Source: Enoplolaimus lenunculus
Lineage: Eukaryota > Nematoda > Enoplea > Enoplida > Thoracostomopsidae
Length of the DNA: 64,000 bases
Assembly (NCBI GenBank): GCA_030248215.1
Contig: JASANG010000980.1
Location: 111,568 to 175,567 of the forward strand
Direction: 5' to 3'
Shown here: in pieces, positions 12,101-25,000 of the stretch
How positions within the stretch are numbered: position 1 is the first letter of the stretch
Layout of the letters: the number at the start of each line of letters is the position of its first letter
Notes under the pieces: model-generated
The model's database searches: none
Told to the model about the DNA's origin: nothing
Seen by the model: only the letters and a program-made list of their open reading frames with translations
Position numbers and translations under genes: made by a program

Positions 12101-15100
12101 GCCAATGCAAAGAACATGGGCGGAAGAGTATACACTGTAAATTTCAGTGAGTTGATTTTAACTCAGAATGAGTTGAATCACGCGGCCTGGGTTAGGACTA
12201 TCAGAACTCAGAATTTTGAGTGAATTCAATTCATTCTGAGTTAAATAATCAACTCACCCAGAGTCAACTCAACTCAGGGTGAGAATCAACTCAACTCATA
12301 GTAAGTTGATGTTTACTGATATTATTTCAGAAATAACCAACTCGCTAGGTGAATTGATTAATCAATTCATTGGTATTTACAGTGTAATAAGCATATATAT
12401 TCCTAAGCCTAAGCCTAAGCCAAGCAAAAAATTAGTCTAAAGCTTTAAGCTTACTCATTTCTTGTCCCGCAGAAAAACGTTCCGCCACTGATCTTTACAA
12501 TGGGCCAGTTTTCGAACAAACTTGCAGCTGTAAGTTCTCGCTGCAAGAACTTGTACGCATAAGTTAGAACTCTTGTACATTTCCCTGACAGGCTTCGAGT
12601 TTGACACAGGCTTTGGCTTTAGGTTATGTATAGGTTTAGAAAATGAATTACCTAACATTGTGCCTAAACTTTTTACCTAAGCTTTTCCTAAGTCAGCGCC
12701 TAAACCTAAACGCGACTTGAACTTTAAATGTGCGAGAAGTGTACAACAGTCATACACTGTAAATTCCAATGAGTTGATTAATCAATTCAGAGAGCGAATT
12801 AGTCATTTAATTCCGAATAAATTGATTAATTCACAATGAGTTCGTCCAAAATACTGAGTTGTTAAAGACATAATTCAGAGCTCACGCTTCTGGATTCAAC
12901 TCGTTCTGAGTTAAAATCAACAAAACTGGAATTTACAGTGAACTGACTTAAATCCTTAAGTAAATGCATTTAAAGTACAGCTTAAAATGCAATGTTGTTT
13001 CGTTTGTTCATAAACAAACTTCAATCCAAAACGGCCCATGTATAGAACAGGGCCGGATCGTTTTCCGGAGGGGCTATAATAGTCAGTTTAAGCTTTTAAA
13101 CTAATTTTGTTACTTAGGCTAAGGCTTTAGGCTTAGGAATCGGCTCATCCTTACGCTTAGGCTTAGGCTTAGGCTTAGGCTTAGGCTTACGCTTACGCTT
13201 ATGCTTAGGCTTAGGCTTAGGCTTACGCTTAGGAATATGCTTATACTGCTGTTGTTCCGGCCCTGTTCTATACATTCCCCTTCAAAACAGTACAGAAACC
13301 ACTTTTTAAACGGGCAATTTGGTATTAAAATTGTTGACGTTTCTTCGTGAACTGTAACTTTGGGTTCAATTTAGTTTTTCTACTCAAACCCAAGATTGAC
13401 TTGTAAGCTGTCTCTGCATTCCAGTTTTTAAATTATGATTTGAACGCTGGTGCTTTTCGGCAACCAACAAAAGTTAGCTTAAACAGTTCGGTAAAAATCA
13501 AAAACGAATCTTCCGTTTAATAGTTTGCAAGCATATCAGGGTCGGGACTTTGTAACCAATAAGGCGATGGGGGTGTGAACCCATCTGGAACTCATCGGCC
13601 GCTCTCCGCATAAAAGTTTTTTGATTCCAGGCCATTAATCGTCTAATGTCGCGTGCAGCAAGTGAAATTTTTTTAATTCTTCTATATCAGTTATAGCTTT
13701 AAATCAGAGTTTATCTTGAAGTTTATTTTGATACTTTGGCTAAGATTAGTGGCCAGCGATTGCTAGTATGCAAGACACGGTTGGAAAACAATTTTAATTT
13801 AAAAGAATATATTACATTTGCAATTATTAATAATTGCAAAAGATAATATACACTGCGAAAAATGGTGAATCAAATTGACTCTTTCCGAAATAGGCTTTTC
13901 CGGACAATACAAATTGAGTCAAATTCGACTCCGCCAGCGTCAAATACGACTCACTGCGATGCACGTTTGACTCCGGCGGAGCCGAGTTGGACTCAGTTTG
14001 TGTAGTCCGGAAACGCCTATTTCGGAGAGAGTCAATTTGATTTATCATTTTTTGCAGTGTACAACAGCGACTATGAGCGTTTGTTTCTACTGTGTAAGAG
14101 CTTAAATTACAGCTTAACTGCACTTGAATATTCAGTTGAAGTAAAACTTAAATGGCTGAACGGACTAACTAAACGAGAATTGTAAGTTTAACAAACACAA
14201 ATCAACTTAGTTTAAACTTTTGACTAAATTTTCACTCGAGTGATATGTTATGCATCTTCCACAATAAAATGCGTACACAATGCAACAGTTGTTGCTTATA
14301 ATCATTAAATAAGTTAAGTGTACTGGTTAGAAATTTACAAGACCTATGAGACAGATTTACGTCGGTTGTAGGTTAGTACAACCTATTTATTTGCAAAGAC
14401 CATATTTTAATTATTTTGAAAATTATACAAAACTTGAAGTATTATGCTATGGCGATTTAGGAATATGTTGTTTGAGATGCAGAGTTGTGTAGGAACAGTT
14501 TTGTTTTTGAAAGATTTCTGAGCAAAGCCGTTACCCTAGGCGAAGTTTTAAAGACATTCTCAAAAATGTGAAAAATTTGATAAAATTAAAAAAATATGAA
14601 AATATAAGTTTCAAACGTTTAAAAAAGTTAACAAAATTTCACAAACTCAGATGATTCTCCGACTCAAAGTCTCACCGATGTAAGACGTCTGTCGCGCGCA
14701 ACTGTTGCTATACCATCTCTGCAACGGAACATGGCACAACTCAACAGTGCAATACATAACAACAACAGCAACAACAACGACAGCAACAACAGTAACAACA
14801 ACAGCGACAAAGTTGAAAACAACAAAATTGTTGAAAATTCGCCAAAATTATCGTTTTCAAACAGTTTAAATGCTCTCACAAATCGATCCGGCCGAAGGTT
14901 AATAACATCGAAAATAATTGCAGTTGCAACTGCATTAGGATCGTCACGCATTGATAGTGCAACTGCAATCAGCGACGGATACAACAATGGAACTTGTAGT
15001 AACAGCAATAACAACAATAACAACAAGTACAACGACGACGACAACAACAACAATAATAATAATAACAATAATAATAATGGTGATAATTACAAGAATAATT

Positions 15101-16050
15101 GCGATGATAATAACAATTGTACGACAAAAATACACAACATAGATGTTGTGAAAGATATTGGCGAAAGTTCAGTAGGCGCGGAAGACATTCTGAACGGAAA
15201 ACTGGCCCAATTTCGGCGTCAATATAGCCTCCAAAAGCTTCGAGGCCTTTCAGATCGGATGCGAAATGATTTGTGGAGAAATAACCAACAAGGAACCAAT
15301 ACAAATGGCGAAGACAATGATGAGTCAACAACAATTGGTGGAAGCAATCGTTCTCTAACCAGCATCGAACGTTTGACTAACAGTTTTAAACGATACCGCA
15401 GTCAGCCAATCGAATTGCGCAAGCGTAAAACCAACAGCGCAATGACGTCATCGATAGGAAATCAAATTGATGCAAACTACAGTAACCAAACGTCGACAGT
15501 CAACGAAAACGATGCACTCGGCTACAGTAATCCAACGACCGTTTCGTTGACACAGTCTCGATCGGTGGTTGGCGAAATGATGCTGAACAGTGTGATACTA
15601 CCGAATATATTTTCGCCAAACCTTTGTGATAAAATCGAAAATAACGTTGAAGAAAAAGACGACTTGGAAAGCGAAAGTCCGCAGCGGCCGTCTGGGACAC
15701 GTTTCTTCCTTCGTCGATCTTCATCGACTCCGGAAACTGTGGCAGATTTAGAGGCAGCGGTCAACGGAACAAGATCGGACACTGAAAACGGTGAAAATTC
15801 GTCGAAAAATGGTGGCTCAACCCCGCAAACTCCGAGTACCTCTGCGCCTCCAATCGGGTTTACTACTCTGGGAAATTTGGTTCGAAATCGTGCCGCTGGC
15901 AGTTTTCATAAATCGTTGAAACGAATGCACACTGCAGTTGCGCTATTGCAACCAATCTGTGAACCGCTCGACGATCCAGACAGTATTTGGGATACGTCAA
16001 CGTTGCCTCGCGGTGGACGTCTTTATAGTTATCGCAACAACTGCAATTAC

Positions 16051-16082
<32 letters not shown>

Positions 16083-19000
16083 TAATGCAGCTTCGAATGT
16101 ATTTTCGAACGCATGTGGATTATTTGGATCAACTCAAAATGTTGATGACTGTGCATTGTGTGTTATTGAACGAAAAAATCAACAAAATCCAACCGATGAC
16201 GGTCAAACTGTATCGGAAATCGACCGTAAATGTAGTCATATGCCATCTTCACGCGTCAAAAGTAAGTAATGGTCGATCCAAGCATATAATCTGGCTATAA
16301 ATCAGAAGGGGTCTGTATGGCAAATACCGGCAAAGGTGAAAAATAAACTCGTCAGTGAAGTGAACCGGGCCTGTAGTTAAAGGGGGCCCAGGGGTGTCAC
16401 TCCCGTCTCCGGAAATTTTTTGTGCCGGCTAGAAAATTTTCAACCTTGCGTATAAGTTGTTGAATGCACTTGTATGCCACGCCTGAAAATTTTTTAGCTC
16501 CCCTTGCAAAGTAAGCTGGCTACGGGCATGAAGTAAACGAAACACCTGTAACGATTGGAATATAAATTCGGTTCGAAATGCGGGTGTTTTCCTCTGTTTA
16601 AGTAATGGATACGGTCTATACTTAACGTACCACAACATCCAACGCTTGTCAATGCTTATTTCATAGCAGGAATTAGTGTAAATATCTTAGACCAATCTGC
16701 TATAAAACTTCTAGGCATATTCATAATTTACTGGCCTGTGAACACTTCCTTCGCGTATTTAGTTTTAATTGGTTGATGCAAATATCACCAGTTTGCGATT
16801 GGTCTTGTAAGAAATCAGCTATACACCACTTGAACTATTAGGTGTTGAGCTTGCGACATATTTATGCATACATGCATATGTCGTAGGCTTATCTGCTATT
16901 CAGGCCAATTACTAATTGGCCTAAGCCAACCTGATATTTAATGTATCAGCAGTTTGGCCTGCGCTAAACTGCTGTTGAACTTACAGACCAATCAGGTTTG
17001 ATTATTTGGACAGACGCAACACCGTTAACCAATCAGCGTTCGTTTTACATCACTGTTGTTTTGCGACATCTTTTACAGTCGCTATTTCGCCTTGGCCAAA
17101 GTGTTATTTGCTCCCAATAGCAGATTGACCTAGGCCAATTGGTGATTGGCCTGAATAGCAGATTGGTCTACGACACATACACAATTTCACTTTTCGCTAT
17201 TACTCGCGTAAAAGTTTTGATTTGTTTCGCGAGTTCTCGACTGACAGCCAGCTTATAACATATTCTGAAAATGCTAATTGCTGGGCTACCGTAACTCTAC
17301 AAAAGTAAGACTTCATACTTAAGTAAGCCCATGTTACTTTTAGGGTCGTCCCGGTTTCTTATGGGTCCGTAAAAGAGTAGGCTTTCATTTTAGACTACAT
17401 TTTTTGCTTAGGCTTACGCTATAGGCTTAGGCTTAGGCTTAGGCTTAGGAATACGCTTTTACAACGCTTAGGCTTAGGCTTAGGCTTAAGAATACGCTTT
17501 TGCAACGCTTAAGCTTAGGCTTAGGAATACGCTTAATCTACTGTTACATTTTTTGTTTAGGTTTAGGTTTAGGCTTAGGCTTAGGCTTAGGAATACGCTT
17601 TTGCAACGCTTAGGCTTAGGCTTAGGCTTAGGAATACGCTTAATCTACTGTTATGGCCCTAAAAGTAACATTGGTCCTTATATTAATTTTAGTAAATAAC
17701 TTGCGTAACAGCGACATATCGTCGCAGAGTAACTGTAAGAAATAGGTATTTACGCCTTGTATCCGGTAAGCCGGTGAGGAGTTTCGCTTAAGTGTCTGAG
17801 GCGTTGATTGACTAGATTTTGCAATTCCTGCAATATACCAGACGTTTTTGTTGCTTGCGTTCACAGTAAACTGTGACCGATCTGAGCCAATCTAGCGAAC
17901 AGGGGCGGAACAGAATTATAATCATATTCCTATGCCTAAGCCTATGCCTAAGCGTAAGCCAAAGCGTGAGAATGTGTTTATCGTGAAGCCTAAACCAAGC
18001 AAAAATATAGTCTGAACCTTAAGTTTACTCGATTGCAGTCCCACAGAAAAACGTTCCGCCCCTGATGTTTACATGGGTCCGAATCTGAATGGAAGGCAGA
18101 GGTAATTTTTGTTTCGTCATCTAAAGGCTTAATTATACTCACAGTATTTTTTACTGATGAGTACTGCTTCTTTGATCTTAACATTATTGCTTTATGCGGT
18201 TTAATTTTGTTATTTTTGGTTGAACCAACATTCCCTTCCAGCTGTGTCCAGCGTTTACTTTTGAACCAAACTTCCAATTAAATTCGTGTAATGGGTTATC
18301 CACGTTAAAATGCACACCCATTCGTAACAAAATGTCCCTATCTCTTTTTGTACCCGCGTTGTGCCTACCCACCCTCTTTATACCCTATCTGCATGTTCAT
18401 ATGTCATTGTCTGAACCTTAACAATGAAACTACAAATCTTTTTTCTAATTTTCTGTCGAACTCAACCTCACAAGTTGCTATTCAGCTGGATGGCACCTCT
18501 CATTTGTGCACGCATCAGACACCTTTGTTGTGTTATACCACAGGGGTGTTTTGTCCGGAAAAAATGAATTTTTTCCATCTTTTCTAGAAAAAAATGGAAA
18601 AATGGAAAAAATTCATTTTTTGTCGGAGTTATCGGTTAACCCACCCTTAGCCGGCGTTTGCCCAAAAATGCTTGCATTTTGAAACTTTTTGCATATTTGA
18701 GCTGCTGATGGCACCCACCTGCTCATTCCATGCCCAAATCTGAATTTTTGAAAAATTCGATTTTAAGGCCACAAGTTTAGCCTCTTAGGACCTAAAATTA
18801 TTTTCGTAAAGTTGGGCAAGTGATATATCATTTGACGCAGTTTGCAAAGTTGAGTGCTTATAATGTATTATAAAATGTTCATATATACTAAGTCAAATAG
18901 GCATGTGATTCTCTTAGCATCATTTTGACACCAGATTTAGCATCCATTAACCTTCCTTTCTATGATTTTTAGTGAATTATTCGCAGCTGCAATTTTTTCG

Positions 19001-22000
19001 AAAGGGATTTTTGGAACCTTCCTTTCTATGATTTTTAGTGAATTATTCGCAGCTGCAATTTTTTCGAAAGGGATTTTTGGACAAAACTTGCTAGTGCAAG
19101 TTGTAGCTGCAAGTTCTCGCAGCGAAAACATGCACGTGTGAATAGGGCTTAATTTAATTTTGCTAATTTTAGTTCCGTGTTTGCAACGAAGCACCACAGC
19201 AACTCGGGACCTCAACGAACCTTTTGACCCGGTGTATAAATTTTGTGGTTCCCAGGGGCGGAACGTTTTTCTGTAAGACTGCAATAGAGTAAGCTTAAGC
19301 TTCAGACTAATTTTTCCGCTTGCCTTGTGCTTTAGGCTTAATAGCAATATGCTCATTCTTACGTTCAGGCATAGACTTAATAGGTTTAGGCTTAGGAATA
19401 TGCTTATAATACTGTTCCGCCCCTGTTCTTTACATTGGCCGTGGGTTCTACCCAATCGTTTTGTTCCCCAAATATTTTTAGGGCTGAGCAGTGTTTTGAT
19501 GTATTTTTCGGTTTTAAAATGTCCAAAACAAACCCACTGTTACGCAGAAAAAAAGCCTAATTTATTTATCTTTTCACCGGCTGTTGTTCTAAATCTGTTT
19601 TTATATCTAAAATCAAACCGTACAAATTATAGGCGGTTTTCAGCGGATGGCATTTTAGGCCAAAACACATCGGCAAGGCGGGTCCGCAGCTGGCGGTCAC
19701 ACCAGGGACTGTTGGCACAGGTCCTGTGTTAGAAATATTGAAACTTCCTGAGAAACTAAATACCCACACTTGGAAATATAGTTCGAACTTTACGGGTGGT
19801 TTAAAACTTTAAAATCCGTCCGCAAATAAGGCTTTTTTTGGTATTTTAGGTAAAGAATATATTGGCAAGGTGAATTCGTAGCCAGTACAACATTCTACAG
19901 GGGACCCAGAACACTTTTAAGAGGGACACAGTGCTGATGTGACATGAGCCGCAACTGAAACTTTTCTAGGGGGGCAAGGTTTTCTGGCCAATGTAAAGAA
20001 CAGCAGCGGAACAGTATTATAAGCATATTTCTAAACCTAAGCCTAAGCGTAAGCGTAAGAATGAGCATATTCATAAGCCTGAGCCTAAGCATAAGCCAAG
20101 CAAAAAATTAGTCTAAAGCTTAAACTTACTCTCTTCCAGTCCCACAGAAAAACGTTCCACCCCTGATCTTTACATGGGTGGTTTTCTAAACGGGCTAAGT
20201 TCCCCCCTGCTCAACCCTCTCTGGCTACGAGCCAGGCCCGTTACCAGGGGGGTATAGGTGTAAAACTTAGGGACTCGTCTTTCGTAATTCATTAGGACAT
20301 TAAATTTTTCCAAAATCCTGGCTGCGAGCCTGATATACGTATGAATTTCAATGTATCCGAAAAGAGACCATAGGAGATATCGTACGGCTTACAATCTGGG
20401 CAACCGTCGTTTCTTTGAAAAAATGATTCGAGGGTGGCCTTTTCCCATACTCCCTTTGCGTTTCGGGCTCGAGGCATCAGGGTGCGGGTCATATGATAAT
20501 GTTGCGATTCAAATTATTCATCAGAAGGTCACAACGTACTTGCTTAAATTGACTTAGAATGCAAACGCAATTTCGAATTCGTTCGAGCCAAAATCATCAA
20601 TTTTAAAATATACTCTTTAAAAGCTTAAATTAAGTTGATTTAAGCTTCACCAGTATTAAGCTAACTTTCTTGATTAACTAAACTAACCGATAGGCTTACG
20701 TTTAAACTGATTTAAAATCTTACATATTTCAGTTTAAGCTAAACTAAATGAACTCTTTGTTAGACATAATTTCTGGGCTGCATTTGTTTCTTAAACTAAA
20801 AATAAGTTTACTTAAACTCGTGTTAAACATAAGAAACACGTTAGTTAAATAAAACTTAAAATTCTGTCCGTCCAGCAATTTAAGTTTTACTTAAACTGAT
20901 ATTCAAATTTAGTTAAGCTATAATTTAAGTTTAAGTTTTTAGAGAGTACGCTTAGTGTCGCGAAATACTACCTGTACCGTAAGCCGCACGCCACTGCAGT
21001 AGCAAAACGATAAGCAAAATCTATTTGGTGGCATACGGTGACACGTGGCCGCAGTGGCCAAACCCCCTAAGTTCTAGTAGTCAAATAGATATTTCACTCG
21101 CTTAACGCTCGTTGGCAAAAAACGATTTACATGAGGTTTGATAACAGTTTCGAACTCAAATCTTATGTCAATGTCTTCTACACAGGCCTGTAGCCAGCTC
21201 ACCTTGCTATGGGAGACTAGAAATTATTCAGCTGAGGCACACACGTGTTTTTGTTCACTTGCAACAATGGTTGACCAATCTTATAGGGAGGCCCATAATT
21301 TTTTCAGGCGGGGACGAGCTCCGGCCGTGGGCCCCCCCTTTTTGGCTACTGGCTCGATTCTACAACAGGTTGTATCATAATTTATGGCCGATATATTAAG
21401 ATAAACAGGGGTTCGATACGTGTTTTTTTGCTTTAAATTTACTTTTTATTGTTTGAATTTGAGTGTTTTTTGAAGAAAAAAATCATATTTTGTGTATATT
21501 TTAAACATAAAAGAGATTTGAAGGCCGCTTATCAAATGCGGGTTTTTTGGCGGTTTATGGTTTGGTCGGAAAAGAGAAATAGGCATTGATAGCTGGCAGG
21601 GTACAACCGGATGTCTGCCTCCGATTCCGGCTCCGGCAGAAAATCGGCATCCGGCTGCGGTTGAATTTTTGCCGAAAGTTACGGCAATTTTGGTGGCAAA
21701 ATTTTGCATAATTTAGCAAAATTTATCTGATTGGTGCGTTTTAGTTTTAGTTTCGTCACAATTTTTAGAAAAGAATTCCGAAATTTCCCAGAAAATTAAC
21801 GTAAAACCAAACAACTTAACGACATATTGCAGATATTGGCTAAAATTAACTAATTAACCATCATTTTTACTACCTAATTTTGCCTCATCTCCGGCTCCGG
21901 CTTCGGCAAGTGTTGTTTACCTCCGGCTCCGGTTCCGGTATATTTCACCTCCTGTTGCACCCTAGTTGCTGGAGATGAAATTAATACTCTTAGACAGGAA

Positions 22001-25000
22001 TGGTTAAATTGAAATTTTTGGTCAATTTGTAAAATATTATGCAATAAAATTACTCAAATCTATCAACAACGATAATATGTTTGGTACTTTAACCAAAAGC
22101 CAAACTATCAGTCAGCTATAAACCTCGAACGCGAAGCGAGTAAGAAGCCAGCGCAATTTTTGCATAAAAAGGTTTTAAATTCCAACGCGAAAGTTTTAGT
22201 TTCAGTAAGTTTGTCAGCAACATTTTTTTTACTTTTCCGGAGGTGGAAAAATTGTTGAAAACATTTCAAATCGTTTTGGATTTGTGATTTTTACCAGTGA
22301 CGTAGCTGGCAAAATTTGTATGATGATGTTATAGTTCAACCAATGACAATAGAGGTTCGTGACCGACAGGGCCAGAGCAGCCACCCTTCATACCCCCCAT
22401 TCGGGGGGCCACCCCTAAAGTTGCCCCCACGCTAACCGGTCTAAACAAAACCGCCGAAGTTTTAAATTGCGTCTGGTTTCTCGCTTACTTCTCGCGAGTT
22501 TGGGGGGTGAGGCAACCGCCACCCCTGTCTGCTCCGGCACTGGTTACCGAGCGTAGTAAAGTGAGAAATTTTTTTCTTACTTTATAGTTCCCCTGTGTGG
22601 ACCTGAAATCATTGTGAGCCCTGCGCTAAAACAATATTTGGCAATTTTGCAGTTTCTACCCCGCGGCACTATGCAGATCTATGAATGGGGGTCTTTTGAC
22701 TAAACAACCGTACTTTTTGTGGTATTTTTTCTCAATGGTCTACTGCTCCCCTGAGTACACCAATATTTCTACTACACCCCTGAAGTAACCCCATATTCCC
22801 ACCCATATTTCCAATGTATACTGAGCAGGATGTCGACCTGTCACCCCCCGAAGAATCTGCCACACTAAGCAATCTATTTTTAAGACATCTAAAATCGTTG
22901 ACAAAATTACTTTTGGACTGTTTCGGCGTATAAGAACCGGTTAGTGTGGGGGGAAGGCTTGAGAGGCTGTAGCTGCCACCCTTTTTTGTGTCGTTTCAAA
23001 GTGCGGGTGTCCACGGGGGTTGGCAGATCCAGAATTGGCGACTTGAAGGTACAAAACACGATCCGTTTCACAACTTTGGGAAGGAAGTTTTCCAACTTTG
23101 AAGGCAAACTACAAAAGTGCCTTTATGGTTTCGTCGGTTTAGCGAAAAGTTGCCTAAATTGACCGGTATTAGTCGTCAGTAGCGAGGTTAGCGATTTCCT
23201 TCTATCGCTCTAAGAAGAGGCGCTCGCGTGTCTTAGGGGCCTATCTCTGATTGGCCCACTGCAAGTTTAGTCGCACTCGCTAAAAATTTTCTGGTTGAGT
23301 ACTTTCCGACGCTGTACAATAGTCGAATCTGTACGTATAGGACTTATGTCATTTTATCACAAAAAATTCTTTACGGGGAGTGCGGACGTCTTACTCTGGA
23401 TCCGCTACCTTGGTAGCGATTCTCATACGTAGTTTTTAGTCAAAAAGCCAAGGCAAAACAAAAATTAATACCACCAGCTACTAATCTGTAGATGTAGGGA
23501 CCTTATCATTTTATCACAAATAAATTCATATGACAAGGGGGCGTACGTCTCCCTCTGGATCCGCTAGTGGATGTGTATCCCTATCTTGTTCTTGGCAGTG
23601 TTTCTCATATTTAGTTTTTAGCCAAAAAGCCATGGCAAAACAAAGAATAATAGCACAGCTAATTTATGAAGAAGACATTTTTTCGGTTGAATGTCATTTT
23701 TGTCATATTTTTTTTTTGGAAAAATCGTTAAAGTTTAAAATCCTTTTTAAGTAGTTTAAGTGTACATTTTTCGGTTTCAAAATTGAAACCGGACACTGAA
23801 AGCTACACCGGAAGGCGTTCAAGGGCAACTACAGTGCCGCAGTCCGAACAATTTTTGTCAGGCTAAAAATGCTTAAAGTGGTTTTCAAAGCAAAAATAAA
23901 ATTCTTTTCGTGACACTTTATTTATGAAATTCGGACTGTAGTAATTTTAGCTTTCTTGAGTTTTTTGCTAAAATATTAAAAAATAGCAGCTAATTTTACG
24001 AATCTACGACAATGCGTTGCTTGATACCTTATCGCCCAACACCGGCCTAAGTATCTCAAACCACGGTGATAAGCGACAGATTATACGACAAGATTTCGGA
24101 TTACATGTTGGCAATCAACGACTTGCAACCTAATTCTATTATTAGTTCCGGCCCCTTTTTGCTTTAGGAGAAGCTAACGGAACCGTAATTTCCAAATGAA
24201 CTTGTGCAATGCGACAAATTTATTAACACATTTACTGACCCATGCTAAAGTGTTGCATTTTAATTTCGTTCTAATTTTACAGTGCATAGATGTTACTCAC
24301 TCGATTTACGTTACAAAAAAGCTGTCGGTAACTTTCAAAACAAACCATTAAGTAAACAGTGTAACACCTTGCAATGTTGCGCATAACACCTATCATCGTT
24401 AAAACTAGTATGTTTGCCAATGTATGATCAGTGAATCAAAACATTCTTGTCTGTACAAAATCGTTGTAGTTAACATCATATAATCATACATTTCTTTACG
24501 GTTTGTTCACAATTTGCCTTAAGACTTCTTTCAGAAATCTGAAAACGCATTGTTCCACGCCAAACAAAAGTATAACATTTATAGGAACGCGAAGAATATG
24601 AGCAAATGGAATAAGATTGTTGCTGCCATTCAAAAATCCACAAATATTTTTCGATTTAACAGCCCCATCTCAGGAGTGTAATATGTATTTTTCATTCATA
24701 CGGTAAAAACAGTTTAAAAATTCAAGTTTTTTTTACATTAATTGATTTCAAATTTGTAATGAAAACTTTGGGCGGGTTAATAATCACAAAATTTTACCCA
24801 ACGCTTTAAAATTCTTTAACCGCGGGTATAATCGCGCCAAAATTTCCTTACCCGTGCTCATGTTACCTGCTGATGCCTGCGGGTAACGTGCAGCTGTGAT
24901 ATATACATATGTATGTATATATAAATATATATGTATATATATAAATATATATTGATTTCATACATATTGGCCAATGAAATTTGATCCATGGCCTGATATG

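Larger units (their letters stand above)
12040..12563 (+). mobile_element. MITE-G copy 2, split by a C element
   Basis: Arms at 12046-12099 and about 12507-12563 (GCAGCTGCAAGTT, CTCGCTGCAAGAAC) are separated by MITE-C copy 3, whose 8-bp duplication AGTTTTCG flanks the insertion. Confidence 0.75.
9676..14650. other. Remaining intron 1 sequence
   Basis: Outside the listed elements (9676-10167, 10416-10949, 13281-13850, 14060-14650) I see AT-rich DNA. A TTTAAGCTTAAA-like patch lies at 14095-14220, related to 20570-20950. No exon-like segment was recognised. Confidence 0.5.

Noticed and set aside
12900-13281. TTAGGC arrays as a telomere or evidence for a nematode
   Set aside because: Arrays are short, interstitial, interrupted and bounded by transposon TIRs.
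14664-15334. Poly-Leu, poly-Val and poly-Tyr/Cys frames on the minus strand and poly-Thr on the plus strand
   Set aside because: Shadows of AAC/AAT repeats in exon 2.
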